A stretch of 64,000 nt of DNA, from NCBI GenBank assembly GCA_006535965.1, contig QEAR01000086.1:27767-91766 (forward strand), read 5' to 3'. This document shows, piece by piece, positions 47,117 through 59,693 of this stretch. The position numbers were made by a program, and so were the translations under genes. The notes beneath the pieces were generated by a model that had not been told where the DNA came from, did no database searches, and saw nothing but the letters and a program-made list of their open reading frames with translations. Positions within the stretch are counted from its first letter, which is position 1. Each line of letters opens with the position of its first letter. This DNA comes from Spizellomyces sp. 'palustris'. Lineage: Eukaryota; Chytridiomycota; Chytridiomycetes; Spizellomycetales; Spizellomycetaceae.

Positions 47117-48298
47117 CTATGAAGAAAAGGGAGGCCATCAACATCCGTCCATTGCTTGATCGACGCTCATCCCGGCCCAATAATTCACATCGATATTCCC
47201 CAACATTGCATACTCCAGCCATCCAACGCGTCACAACGTAACACACCTCCCCCGCTGGTCTTCCCAATCGTACGTCAAGTATCGCCAACTATTCTGTTTG
47301 GTCTCTAGATACCTACCTTTCTTACAAACTAATTGATTTTTTGTTCACGTGAAGGTTTGAGGGTTTGGGATGAGCAACGTCCGTGGGCTCCGCTCCACCA
47401 GGAAGGCTCGTAAAACCTTGCGAGTTTAAATAAATTTGGATAAAGTGCGACGTGGGACCTAGAGAATAGACTCAACGATAACGCTCGATGGGGAATCGCG
47501 TACCGGTCATCGGACGCTCATCTTGCAGGTCGTCAACCGACGAGGAACACGAGGGCGCTGGGTTGGGATGTCCGTTTGGCATGCGATCGGACATTTCACG
47601 TGTGTGGCGCATGGATCTCAGAGCTTGTGTGAAGGCAGGTGTGAAGGTGTTCAGAAACGAGATGGGACAACCCCACATTGAGTATCCGGGAGAACCTGCG
47701 GGGGGTTGCTTGCCTAGGGTAAAGTAAATAAAAGGAAAAGGAAAAGTGTTTTTTTTGCTTTTAGAGTTTTGAGTTGTTTTGCACTAGTGAGCCTCTAGAT
47801 TTTTGCTTATCTGGTGTTGTCCAGATGAACAGACAACTAGTAAGGTCTTTTCTTTTTCTTTTGGCGCTGTCGCCATTGCAAGAGTTTATCGTTCTTGTCT
47901 CTGGAGGTGACGATAACTGTTGGCAAACCTCCGCAATTGCGCTCATTGAGTCATTGGGGGGAGGGTAAACCATTGCAGCCGAACAAACGACCTCCAAAGA
48001 TTCCAAAACACATTTTTCCCGCCGCGCTTAGACGTTGGGACGTCTGGCGGTCGTCGTTTTAATCAGGACTTTTTGCCGTTGTAGTCATTCAACAGGCAGT
48101 GACTGCTCACTCGGCGAGCAAAAAAGTTGGAGTTCCAAAGGCTGGACCAGATTTGTAAAGAAGAGTCGGTTTCGAATATTTTCCTATATCCACTAGCATG
48201 TCACCAGGGTAGCGGGTCCTTCTTTTGCAAATAAACCCCCATCCCCCTCTTCCTTTCCCTCCTCATTGTCCACTCTACCTCATAAACAGTCTTACCCA
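47117..48298. other. Divergent promoter region, deubiquitinase / OPT transporter
   Basis: 1.2 kb. A plus-strand frame at 47488-47727 starts with ATG (79 codons) and reads as mixed-composition protein, but it has no family resemblance and overlaps an equally open minus-strand frame, so I leave it uncalled. No RNA gene or repeat seen. Confidence 0.45.
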
Positions 48299-50696
48299 AT
48301 GGCAGACGAGACAAAGCCAAGTGATGTAGACCCAAAGTCTCCTCCTGTGGAAGAAGCTGATGATGGATTCGGAGATGGAATACCTAGCGCTAACGATGAA
48401 GTGGATTATCAAGTTACCGTCCGTGCTATTATCATTGGATGTCTTTTGGGTGCCATCGTTGGAGCCTCCAACATGTATCTTGGTTTAAAAACTGGTAAAT
48501 TTATTGGCTTCCTGGCAGACCCTTTTAACAACACGTATCTTGTGAAACCTTTGACCCATGTTTAACTTTAATAACCAGGATTCACTTTTGGACCCGCCCT
48601 TTTCGGTGCCATTATCGGTTTCTCCATTCTTAAACCTCTTTCCCGGGTCTTGCCTCCTGCATTTGGTGGTGGTCATTTCGGACCAAAAGAAAACTGCACC
48701 GTTCAAACTGCAGCTACCGCTGCTGGTGGTTTGGGCATTATTTTCGTCTCTGGTGTCCCCGCGCTATATAAACTCGGTCTTATGGGCGAGAGTCCCAAAA
48801 AGGTTGGTGGTCATTCAAGGATGTAGATTGTTGGGGGATGGCCCAACCCTGTTACCAACTCCCAATTCTTTATGTTAGGATATTGGCCGCTTGCTTCTTT
48901 TGACAATGATCTCCGCGTACTACGGTCTCTTCTTTGGTAGCGTTCTGACATGAATTAGTTTGCCAGACAGTACACAATGACTCTCATACATTTTCATTTT
49001 GGAATCAGCGGTCCCCCTCCGGAAGTACTTTGTCATCAAGCAAAAACTCATCTTCCCAACACCTACCGCATCCGCTCATACTATTCGATCCCTACACGAT
49101 GGGGTCTCAGGAGAAGCCGTCGGCAAAGCCAAAGCCAAGATCATGGTCATTTGCTTCAGTTGCGCCATCGCTTGGACTCTTGCTGGATACTTTGCACCCG
49201 GGGTATTCCGAGACTGGCACATTGCTTATTGGTTTTACTCTTGGGGCTGGAAGCCAGCCATTCAAGCGGAAAATTGGCATTGGGTACTCGAGTGGACGCC
49301 TGCTTTCATTGGAGCAGGTATGCTCAGTGGTTTGAACGTGTCCGCATCCATGTGGCTCGGAAGTTTCTTGGCGTGGGGAGTTATCGGTCCTATCCTGATC
49401 AGCAACGGTAAAGCTGTCGGAAAAGATACAAAGTATCCCGATCAACCCAACTACTTCCGCTCCATTACTGAAGACCCTCTGAACGCCCCTTCCCCCCGTT
49501 ACTGGATGCTCTGGCCAGGTGTCATGCTTATGGTGTGCACCAGTTTTGCTGAACTGCTCTGGAACTGGAAGATAATTGTTCAGGGTTTGCGAAATACCTT
49601 TGGTGACATTTGGAATTCAATTACTCGTAAAAGGTCAGAGACAGCGCTGGATGTTCAAATGGACGACGAGGATCCCACCTTGCCCAGCGAGAACATTCCA
49701 ACCGTTGTTTGGACAGGAGGCGTACTCCTTTCTGCCATCTTCACGATCGTCATCTTGAACCAATCTTTCAATGTCGGTGTCGGCGAAGGCATTCTTTCCA
49801 TCATCCTCGCGTTCCTATTTGCATTTATCGGCCTTCAAGCTGCTGGTCAAACCGATATCAATCCCGTCAGCGCCGTAGCAAAGACATCCCAACTGGTTTT
49901 CGGTGGTGTGAGTAAGGGTAAAGGCATGACGGAAGGCACCCAACTCCTTGATGCACAGCGGATGAACTTGATCGGAGGAGCCGTGGCAGCCGCCGCAGCA
50001 GCTCAATCGGTCGATATGGTCGGTGATCTGAAGACTGGTTATCTCCTACGCGCTACACCTCGCGGACAGTTTATTGCGCAAATCTTTGGCGCTTTTGTTT
50101 CTGTTTTCATATCCGTCGGTCTCTTTATTCTGTACACCCAAGCCTACCCTTGTATTGTCCGCAGCCAGGAGGAGGACAAGCTTCACGACGACTGCGAGTT
50201 TAGCATGCCCTCCGTGGGGGCTTGGTCTGCGGTCGCGCAAGCTTTGACGGCCAAGGACCCCACCATTCCACATTCCTCTGGGTACACAGCCATCGGACTA
50301 GGTATTACGGCGGTTATATCGGTTTGGATCAAGAATTCTATGCCCGAGAAGTATCGGCACTTTGTGCCAAACTTTAACGCCATTGGGTACATTGCCTTCT
50401 GTAACAGCCGTCATCTATTCCATTTCACTCACTTTTGACAATTTCTCCTTAGTATTGCATTTGTGCTTGAGAGCACTGTATACTCCAATGCCATGTTGAT
50501 TGGTGCCGTGATGGCCCATGTCTGGGTCAAGCGCTGGCCTTCATCATGGGAAATGGCCGGTTACGCCGTTGCATCTGGTCTAATCGCTGGCGAAGGTTTA
50601 TCCGGCCTCCTTCAGGCCATTCTAAACATTGCCGATTTGTCTGGTGAAAAGGTTGGAACGGGTTTCATGTGCCCGCATAAAGAATATTGTGGATGA
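48299..50696 (+). CDS. OPT-family oligopeptide / metal-chelate transporter
   Basis: Five exons: 48299-48494, 48579-48802, 48879-48936, 49009-50386 and 50453-50696, giving 699 residues. The start is the first ATG; the frame upstream has only a TTG. After an acidic N-terminus come many membrane helices. Family landmarks are GASNMYLGLKTGFTFG (across intron 1), PKENCTVQTAATAAGG, TPTASAHTIRSLH and NAIGIAFVLESTVYSNAM (across intron 4). GQTDINPVSAVAKTSQLVFGG is another. The layout is that of the OPT superfamily (YSL-like branch), proton-coupled importers of small peptides or metal chelates at plasma or vacuolar membranes; the substrate is not determined. The third exon is only 58 nt. Confidence 0.92.
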
Positions 50697-51757
50697 GATT
50701 GGTATCTCGGTCGAGTGTAAATCTATGTAAGATTAAGGCATAATTTCGTAAACACATAATCAATAAAAAGTCTCGCCTGGTCGAACCTTTCAAATATCCC
50801 GGGATATCATTCTGTTGATGGCATAGAAAAAGAAAATTGTGGTGTCCCACAACGATCAGGCATAGATCAGTTCCTTTGATACTCTAATGATCCGAGTACA
50901 AAATGCTACTTAAAGTTGAGGACCCTCAGGGTTGACGACGGTACCAGAGCAAAAGTATCGATCAGGAAGATCAATTGCAAAAGGATTTGTTTGCGGATCA
51001 TCGGCAACGTTCCGTCGCTCGCATCGTCATGCAAAGTAATGCAAATGCGCTTTGGAAACTATTTGCTTCCACCCTTGTCACCTTCCGGCATTTGGCTCTC
51101 ATGCATTTTTCATTTCATGTCCGTCTCCTGCATTGTGGCGGGAGTTGATTTATTTTTCTGTCACTTATCGCCAATGGTTCAGCACCGAGTCAAGTCGTTG
51201 GTGACGCCCAGGTCATGGACTGTACAGGGACAAGGGACTCCCATCTCAAAAAGCCCGAAAACTGCTATTATTTTGTAGGTATGGAGGCCAAAGGTATAAG
51301 GCTTGGTCAGGCCCGTTGTCGAGGACCCCCATTTTTGATCTACATATCCAAAATCCAAAAAGTTCTTTCCATCTCTGAACCATCAAGCATATGTGTAACC
51401 AAGCAAAGGTACACTGGATCTCGACTTGTGATTGCGAGCTGCTAGGTCCTAGTCATAGGGACAAGGACAGCCCGTGGGCCATCCTTTAAAAGCATTTCTG
51501 AGAAGAAAACTGCTGAAGCTGAGCAAAGGAAATGTTGGCTGAAGATCACAAAACTGCCACAGGTACCATCCTGGAGTGAAGGCTTGCTCGCAACGTCAGG
51601 TGCGCCAGTCCTGATTTCAGGTGAGAAGGTGGCCCAAGATTATTTTCATTGTATATCACTGTAGACAAGACATGTCCAGAAGCGAGAAAGTTCACTAGAC
51701 TGGCCAAAAGCAACCTTCGTTATTTGGTATAGTACAGGAAGACCGTGTCTCTTGCCC
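50697..51757. other. Intergenic
   Basis: 1.06 kb between two plus-strand genes. The frames at 50916-51278 and 51215-51445 show no domains. No repeat or RNA gene recognised. Confidence 0.5.
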
Positions 51758-54700
51758 ATGTTGGACATTCTGATTGCCGGAACAGTTGCCCTTGAATTCT
51801 TGAGCGTCCATAGCTATGCAGCAGTCAACCTTGGACTCCCGCGCGCGAATTATGCCATGATTGCAGCAAGAGATAAACTCTTGTTTGTAGGAGGAACACC
51901 AATTTGGTCAACTACGATACCCGATGGCAAGTTCGGTTGATAAATTGATCAGTCAGTGTTGCCTTGTTAAATCCTTGGTTAATAGATGGAGCACTACAAA
52001 CTCAAAAGAATGCCATACAGCGCAAATTCACGACCATTCCGTTCAACAATATCTCATCTGGATATGACACCCCCGTTCCCTGGCTGCACAACGCTGGCGG
52101 CTTTCCGGACGGATTGAGTTGTAACACCGATCATGGTTCTGTACATTGCTTTGGTACGTCCATTAGCAGTGCTCAAAGTATGCGCATTATCTGATGTTCG
52201 AATACACTGCTATAGGAGGATGGTCTACTGCCTCCTCGGGGCTCACCACAAATAGTCTCATGGTCTTTGATGCTGCGACCTTGGAGCAGCGAGCGAATAC
52301 ATCTATATCATCAATCTCCCCTAGAGCACAGCATGGAGCTGTGATCCTAGCAGGAAAACTCTTCGTTTTCGCGGGTGAGAATGGACAGAAATTGTGAATT
52401 TTGTTGTTTTACATGGCTCATGGTTACTTCTTTTCCAACTTGTCCTCGAACCTACGGCAATAGGAACGGATTCAGCAGGTATTTCACACCCTGGTACATA
52501 ATGCAAGGAGCACTACTAACGCAAGAAGCACTACGCAATAGAGGGCAGAACCGCTTTCGATGATTTGTGGACCATTGACCTGCAAACATACACCGCTTCA
52601 CAAGTTACACTGGCTGACAGTAGTCCTCATCAAAGCTCAGTTTCTTCACCAAGTCCAACTCCAGAGTTGATACCACCCCCGCAAGAAATTCCACCGCCTC
52701 GACAACCCCGTCCATCGACTGGACAAACCGGTCCTCCCGTGCGCCAGCCGCCGCCGACGACACAGCCGACTGAACCAAGCGGTCCTCCAATGAGACAGCC
52801 TCCATCAATCACTCCGACAACCGGGCCCCTCCCTCCTGTGCTACCTCCACCATCTACCAGCACGATAATATCCCCTAACCCAGAATCATCATCTAACCGG
52901 CCTTCTGCGACGTCCACAGTGTCGCCCACATCAGACACTTCACAAGCACCGATCTCAACCACCGCATCCGCAGTATCCTCAAGCAGGGCCGCGCCTGAAA
53001 CATCAGTTAGCCGATCGTCCACCGCCTTCAGCTCACAGGTAGCGGACACTCCCCCGACCACGGCCGCTCTAGTTCCCACAAGCACAGTTGCCCCATCTCC
53101 AGTTGCTCCACCGCGATTTGCAACAAGTAATGACGCTCCGATTCCAGTTGCTACGAGCGCCATAGAGCCACCTGCTCCTACCGCCAGTGCGCCGCCTAGG
53201 TCACCAGACACCAATACTTCACCGGGGTCTAACCCGCCAGGTTCTAATAATGCACCAAGACCAGGCAATCCACCTGAATCCAGCGACTCACCAGCTCCCA
53301 ATAACGGACCTGGGTCGAACAACCCACCGAACCCAAATAATTCACCTGGGTCCACTAACTCACCAGGCACCAACAGTGGACCTGGATCCAATAGCTCACC
53401 AGACTCCAACAACCCGCCGCCCAGCAATCAGGGGCCAAACGCTCAACCTCCCAGCACTTCCGCACCTCGTCCCGCGGGAGGCAACCGACAGGCAACCTCA
53501 CGTTCCAGACGTTCCAACGAGTCACAAAGAGGTCTTTCACGACGTGCAGCACCACAGCCAGCCAAGCCTTCAGCTAGGCAAAGTTTTTGCCTTACGGCTT
53601 TGACATCGAACTCTTTCCTGCTATTTGGTGGAGTGGCACCCTCTGGTGCTCTACTAGGCGATACCTGGATCTTTGATGCAGACAGTAGAACTTGGACAAA
53701 CGTTTCAACAACACACGCCCCTTCGCCACGCATGGCATCCGCTTGCACGACAGCTCCCGACAGCAAGATATTCCTCTTTGGTGGTTATGCTTTGAAGCTC
53801 GATAACAACACGCAGGGCCAGACGTTTGGCCCAATTGGAGATTTGTGGATGTTTGCGGGAAAGGATTGGTCATTACTGGCGGCTGAAAAAACAAACTCGA
53901 CCACGGCTGGGACCAACACAAATCAGCCATCTGCTCGATATTTCTCGGCAGTAATATTTCCTGAATCCAGCAGCTTTTTATTCGTCTATGGAGGGCTGGG
54001 CAAAGATTCTGTGATAGCGACGGACGACAAGCTTTACACTTACGATACCAAGCAGATTGGATTTGCAGATCCTGGTGGGGCACCGCCAGGCGCAGGATGG
54101 GTGGATCCTCCTCCGAACATTGTGATTCAAAAAGAGGACCATCAAAATGTTGGGTTGCTCGTTGGAAGTGTTTTGGGGGGTGCAGCAGCTTTGGCATTAT
54201 GTGTGATGGCCACAACAGCTTTAATCCTTATCCGAAAGACGAAGAAGAAGACGAAAGTGCTAAAAAGACATGAGCATGCACGAATGCCCTTGGACCAGGG
54301 ACCCCCGTCCATTGAGAGAGGCCATTCTTGGATCGCTTTGGATCATCAGACTCCGAATGAGACTCTTACCCGAGAGGGAAGACCACATGTGTTGGACGTC
54401 GAATCTCCACACATTTACCCTGGAGCGACAGACGCTTTGCCACCTCCGGCGTACTCTGCCGTTATTGATTCCGGCAGCACATCCATTGAGCCTTATACCC
54501 CACCGAGACATCTGTCCGTACCGTCTTCTACGTCTATCTCAGCAAGTCCAGCTTCTGGATCCACTCCGTCTTTAACCACAAGCCAGTCCGTTCTTTCCGA
54601 CTTCTCCATTCCGAGCACAGCTTCCGTTGATAGCTCGCCTGGCGATCTGATGATTTCACATGAGAATTACGTACCACACCTATCTGACGAAATGAAGATA

Positions 54701-54976
54701 TGCGCTGGTGACTTCATTTGCGTACGGTAAGTATTGTATTCGATGCCTATTAGAGCATAACCGAGGCGCCTTATTTGTTATCATATGTTTCTCCTTCCGC
54801 TTTCCAGAAAGATTTATGAAGATGGATGGGCAGAAGGTCAGAATATTACAACTGGCGAAGAAGGCTTTTTCCCGCATCAATGCGTCGACAAAACGAAAGG
54901 ATATAATGGCTCAAGCACTCTCTTTGATAAAGACGTGGGTGCATTTGAGGAAAAAAATATAAATGGGGCAAGGTAA
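51758..54976 (+). CDS. Kelch-repeat surface protein with TM helix and cytosolic SH3 domain
   Basis: Six exons: 51758-51926, 51986-52153, 52216-52374, 52464-52478, 52542-54726 and 54808-54976, giving 954 residues. A signal peptide (MLDILIAGTVALEFLSVHSYA) comes first. Kelch blades include LFVGGT, FGGWSTASSG, LFVFAGTDS, FLLFGGVAPSGALLGDTWIFD, IFLFGGYAL and LFVYGGLGKD. A long Pro/Ser/Thr/Asn-rich insert (about 190-490) splits the blades. One helix follows (residues about 707-734, VGLLVGSVLGGAAALALC) with a basic stop-transfer. The tail ends in an SH3 domain (about 884-935): AGDFICVRKIYEDGWAEG, then GEEGFFPHQCV. It could bind a ligand outside and Pro-rich partners inside. Intron 1 is either GC-AG (donor GCAAGT at 51927) or GT-AG from 51936; both keep frame. 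Confidence 0.82.
53210..53445 (+). repeat. Imperfect Asn-Pro-Gly-Ser coding repeats
   Basis: Inside the kelch gene. Short units such as PGSNN, PNNSPGS and TNSPGTNS recur about every 6-9 residues, encoded by drifting copies of a CCAGG(N)TC-AAC type motif. This is a mucin-like, extended stalk that can expand or shrink by slippage. Confidence 0.6.
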
Positions 54977-55349
54977 ATTTGACTCTCCAGACGCATGCAG
55001 ATGAGGGACCATGAAGGGCTGGGCAATTCACACAAGACCAGAGATCTTGTTTACAAAGGTGGAGGATGAGTCCATTTGTCAAGCTGTGCAGAGCAGACCC
55101 ACTAGTCGAGATGTACTAAATTTTTTTGAATTTATTGGTCCATTAATTCATGACAACATACAAATATATGGAATATGTACATGTAACAGGAATGTCATGT
55201 GAAATGTCATTGAATTTGGGCTCTGAATTTGGGAGCCACCTACCTACATCCAACCTCATCCATATCTTCCGTGCGTTACAAGGTGATTCCCTCTCCTGGG
55301 TATTTTGTCAAATGACATCTTTGATGCTCATCCGATGCGTTGGGTTCAA
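54977..55349. other. Convergent intergenic gap
   Basis: 373 bp of 3' regions between the kelch-SH3 gene and the histidine kinase gene. Nothing else seen. Confidence 0.6.
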
Positions 55350-58300
55350 TCATGAAACAACATCGGTACGATCAGGTGGCCGATCCGTATATAACCAATC
55401 CGTATATAACCATTTGCCCAACATCCGATCGAGATCTCGAGCTTTCACAGGTTTGCCCAAATGATCGGACATACCGCATTCCAGGCATCTGGCCTTATCC
55501 GATTCTAGCACGTTGGCGCTCATGGCTACTATAGGAATGCGGGAAATTTCAGAGTTTTCGGATGCTCGTATGCAACGCGTTGCTTCAAAACCATCCATTC
55601 CTGAACAAGTTGAGGTTACAGGTTGTTTGCACACCATCGACGTATCCAAAGCATACCAGGCATTTGACAATCCATTAAAATCAAGTCGAACTTCTCCGAA
55701 CTCCGGAGAGCGCTCAAGACTGCGTGGCCATCCTCAACCATGGTGAACTAAACAATGTTCGGTGTTGACTTGGTCCAGAGTGCTGTGTGATAGGATTGCA
55801 ATTGCAAGCAAAACCACTGACCTTGATCTTAAGTTTTTGGAGTAGCTTTGAAGCTATCACTTGATTGATTGGATTATCTTCTGCGACCAGAATTTGCTTA
55901 TCGGTAAAGCTTCGCTGCGGATTGAATGGTACTTGGCTCACTCTGCGAAAACAAGTATGAGGCGTCTGACAAAAGTAACGTAGAGATCATTCCTCGCACG
56001 TACGGCAGATGATACTCGCTCCCGACCGTGGCTGTGGGAAGTGGAAGAACAAAGGAGAAATTTGACCCTTCTCCCTCTGTACTCGAGACTGAGATCGTGC
56101 CACCCATGAGCTGAACTAAGCCTTTTGATATGGACAATCCCAGGCCTGTTCCACCAAATCTTCGCGCTGTTGACGACTCTGCCTGAGAAAACGGCTGAAA
56201 TAGTCTCTCCAGTACAGCAGGTGATATCCCGATTCCAGAGTCCACAACATCAAAGCAATATTGTTGGACGTGTTCAATACTGCTGTCTGCTTCTGACAGC
56301 CGCACAGATATTTTTCCTTTGACAGGAGTGAATTTGATCGCATTGCTGTTTGGCCAAGTCCTGGTCACTCATAGCAATCACGGGAGTCAATGGGCTCTTT
56401 GCATTACCTCATCAGATTGATCAACACTTGCCGAATCCTTGAGGCATCACCTACAACATTTCCGGATGCTCGCAGCTGAATATTGGTATCCAGCTGAATA
56501 TCTTTTTTCTTCGCTGACAGGGACAGAATCTTTATGACATCCGTAACCAGACTCGCGACATTGAATGGAACTGGGTCAATCTCGAGTTTTCCAGCCTCCA
56601 CTTTTGAAAAATCCAAAATATCGTTGATGACTGTCAGAAGACATTCCGCCGATAGGCGAATGTTTGATGCATACTCTTGCTGGGTGATGTTTAAATCGGA
56701 TTCGAGAAGGAGGTCAGTCATGCCGATTACCCCAGATATAGGAGTCCTATCAGATAATTGAAAAGTGTTAGAGGTGATTCCAATTCTGAACATTTTGTGA
56801 TGCGAACCTGAGCTCATGGCTGTGTATGGAGAGAAAGATCAATATATTAAGAACATGGATCGCTGTAACCGTGAGAATCATCCATGACACACCTCATCGT
56901 CGCTAAGAATTGTGACTTCAGCTTTGAAGCCTCCTGTGCCGCATTCTCCCTTGCAAGCAAAGCATTGCGCTCCGTCAGACTTCTCTCCAGCGTTTTCTCT
57001 GCGATCAGCCGCTCTGTGATATCTGTGCATATTCCAATGACTCTAGTTTCTTCCCCTGGTGAAGATATATGACTAAAATGGGTCTCGAACGAATGTCGCC
57101 CGACTTCAATGATATGAGTAAGGCTTTCACCAGCGAATGCGCGCCTCACGCAATCATCTAAAGTCAGAACACTGCCAAATAGGGTGTGGTAATGCTTGTG
57201 CAGAACCTCTGAAGCTGACGTCTGCAATACCTGCAGTCCCTTCCCGTCGCACACTGTGATAACTCCTGAAGAGGAGATGCACCATATGAATACTCCTAAG
57301 AGGCGGTCTAACGTGAGTGGCACTGCAGACGAATTAACTACGTTGAAATTACATTTCACCTGGAAGGTTGCTGATTACATCTCGTAATCGTTGTTCCTGC
57401 CGAGACTAGTGAGTAACAGGTTTACAAACGAGCATACGCAGAGAGTGTTCGTACCGCTTCTTCCGCTTGTCGACGGAGTCGCATTTGTTCTGTAAGGTCA
57501 ACCGCAAACGCCACAAATTGATCATTACATTCATCAAGCGGGGAAAGGCCGATCAGCATTGGTATTATAACGCCATCGTGTCGTTTCAATTGGTATTCGA
57601 ATGTTCGTTTCGTCTGCGCTTTCATTGCAAGGGCTTCGGCCAGGATCTTGTTATCCACACCCAAGCGTAGTGCGTCCGGCCGCGTGTCTTTGGTCGGCAG
57701 TCCAGCATCGGACACGTCCCTGGACTGCAGGCCCAACATCTCCAAGTATGCTTCGTTAACTTCAAGACATTCCCCATTCGTACTGAATGTCATGACCCCA
57801 ATCGGGCTCGACTGTATGAGACGCTTGGCACGCCTTTCACTTGCCGCCAAGGCTTGCTGAGCCAACTTTGTCGATGTAATGTCTGTACTAACCCCAACAC
57901 ATCCAGCGACTCCGCCTTTATCATCCAAAAGGGGTGCCCAGCTATTGTAGAAAAAAAGGTTCTTAAGTGTCGTTTCTTCGCATATCTTTTCACCATGATC
58001 AAGGACCCTCCGTAAAAGTTCCAACACTTTTGGATAGTCTTTGTAGATTTCCCACACTGACTGTCCAACGATTTCTCCCGGGCGAAGTCCAAGTGCTTGT
58101 AGGCCCTGACCATCGGAGAAGGTGAAATACCCTTGGGCATCTACCGCCCACACGATGACCATGGAATTGGCTATGTATCTCTGAAGCTGCTCGTGGACTT
58201 CTTTTGCAATCCGAAGGCTCTCTTTCTGCTCATGGATGTCTGTAAGTGTTCCGAACCATTTCTCTATCCGCCCAGTGTGTTGGTTGATGACCGGAATACT

Positions 58301-59693
58301 CCGGCTCAGATGCCAGCGCCATTCCCCATCTTTGCTTTTCAGCCTCACCTCCGCTTCAAAGCGTTTGTGAGTCTTCAAGCTTTCATTCCACGTGTTCCAA
58401 GACCACCTCAAGTCGGCAGGATGCGCGATATGACTCCAACCCCCCTTCTCCATCACTTCTTCTATCGAAACACCAGTGTTGGTCGCCCAAGCACTGTTGG
58501 CAAACAGACAGCGACCTTCAGCGTCAGATACATATATGAGCTGCGGCAAAGCCTCGGCAAGTTGAAGGAAATCCGCATTATTTTCTTGCATATGACGGAA
58601 TTTTTGGCGCTCCTCTTCAACTAGAATGATTTCTGCATGAAGGCAAGTATGAAAAATCCTATTCTGGATCAAGGAACAACTTTTTCAAGTGTTTACCTGT
58701 CACATTGTGGACTATCATTGTTGCTCCAATTGTTACCCCGCGTGAATCGACGTTAGGGGCGGCAACGAACCAAAGATGCTTTCCACCAAGTGTTACCATA
58801 TAATCTCTAACCGTTTCGCCATGCAACGCTCGGGCGATGGGAAACCCGGCAAGCGTCGGGCAAGGCTGGGCACCACGGGCCGCGAAGCTCCGCACTCTGT
58901 GGAAAATAAAAATGTTGGCAACATTATGCAGGTGTCCGTCTCCGAACTGCCCTAGCTATATGTAAAGGCACACTCACAGCTGTTCTAGAGAGGACGGTAC
59001 CATAGTCTTTTGAGAGATACCACATAGTTCTTCTGCTTCTTTACTCATATATATAATTCCGTCCAAGTCGCATGTCACGGCAGGTCTATTAAGTTCAGGC
59101 GGAAGCGCGGAGACAAAGTAAGAGTTCGTCCGAGGTATCCTCTCAGGACCTGGATCCATATCACCGGGCACTACTAATGAATCATGCGTACAGGGCTGAT
59201 TCGATACCAAAGGGGGAACCACCGTGTCAACCCGCGCTTCTTTGGTCTCCACGGCGGAGCCGTCTCCCACCGTGTCTTCCCGCAAGCCGCCCAGCTGCCG
59301 TGACAGCTTTCCAATAGAAATATATCCACTCAAGAGCAGGCCAACAGATTGAACGAACCGCGTTGCACGCGTGAGCTTTCGACGGCCCGGCAGAACCCCT
59401 TGTATGATCACCGTCCCTTCGACATCCGGCTGTACAAGTGCTAAGGTCGATGATAGCGGAAGAGCAGCGTGCTGCTCGCGCCCCTGTTGCTCAAGCTGTT
59501 GGACGGTTCGCTTAGCCTCCGCTACAATCTCTCTATGGCACCCAAAGGTCTTCAACCGAACCGTTACAAGACTAGCTGCAGCTAAAAATCGGACGTGTTT
59601 GGCGAGCGTATCGGCGGTGTCCTGCAAGACCTGACTGCATGTCGACGGGTCAAACGGTCGTGAAAAAAGGACGTCTGCTACGGCGCTGGCCAT
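55350..59693 (-). CDS. Soluble multi-PAS hybrid histidine kinase
   Basis: Eleven exons: 59693-58978, 58896-58697, 58632-57455, 57405-57360, 57295-56893, 56819-56808, 56746-56408, 56345-56004, 55942-55822, 55747-55657 and 55600-55350, giving 1,232 residues. No membrane helix. An N-terminal helical region is followed by about five PAS or PAS-like modules (starting near [53 protein letters not shown] and [14 protein letters not shown]). Next come the H-box SHELRTPISG (His849), the ATPase N-box [10 protein letters not shown] and G-boxes DSGIGI and [13 protein letters not shown] receiver domain carries AEDNPINQ and [13 protein letters not shown] (Asp1145), with HLGKPVK holding its Lys. It should relay phosphate to an Hpt protein and on to a response regulator in stress sensing. 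Exon 4 may start at 57396 instead. Confidence 0.9.

Noticed and set aside
47488-47727. 79-codon plus-strand frame in the deubiquitinase/OPT spacer
   Set aside because: No recognisable family and an equally open frame on the opposite strand; left uncalled, though a small gene cannot be excluded.
57296-57359. Acceptor CTGCAG giving a 37-bp intron in the histidine kinase
   Set aside because: Too short. The next AG (CTCTTAG) gives a 64-bp intron and rebuilds a clean PAS start, NLPGVFIWC.
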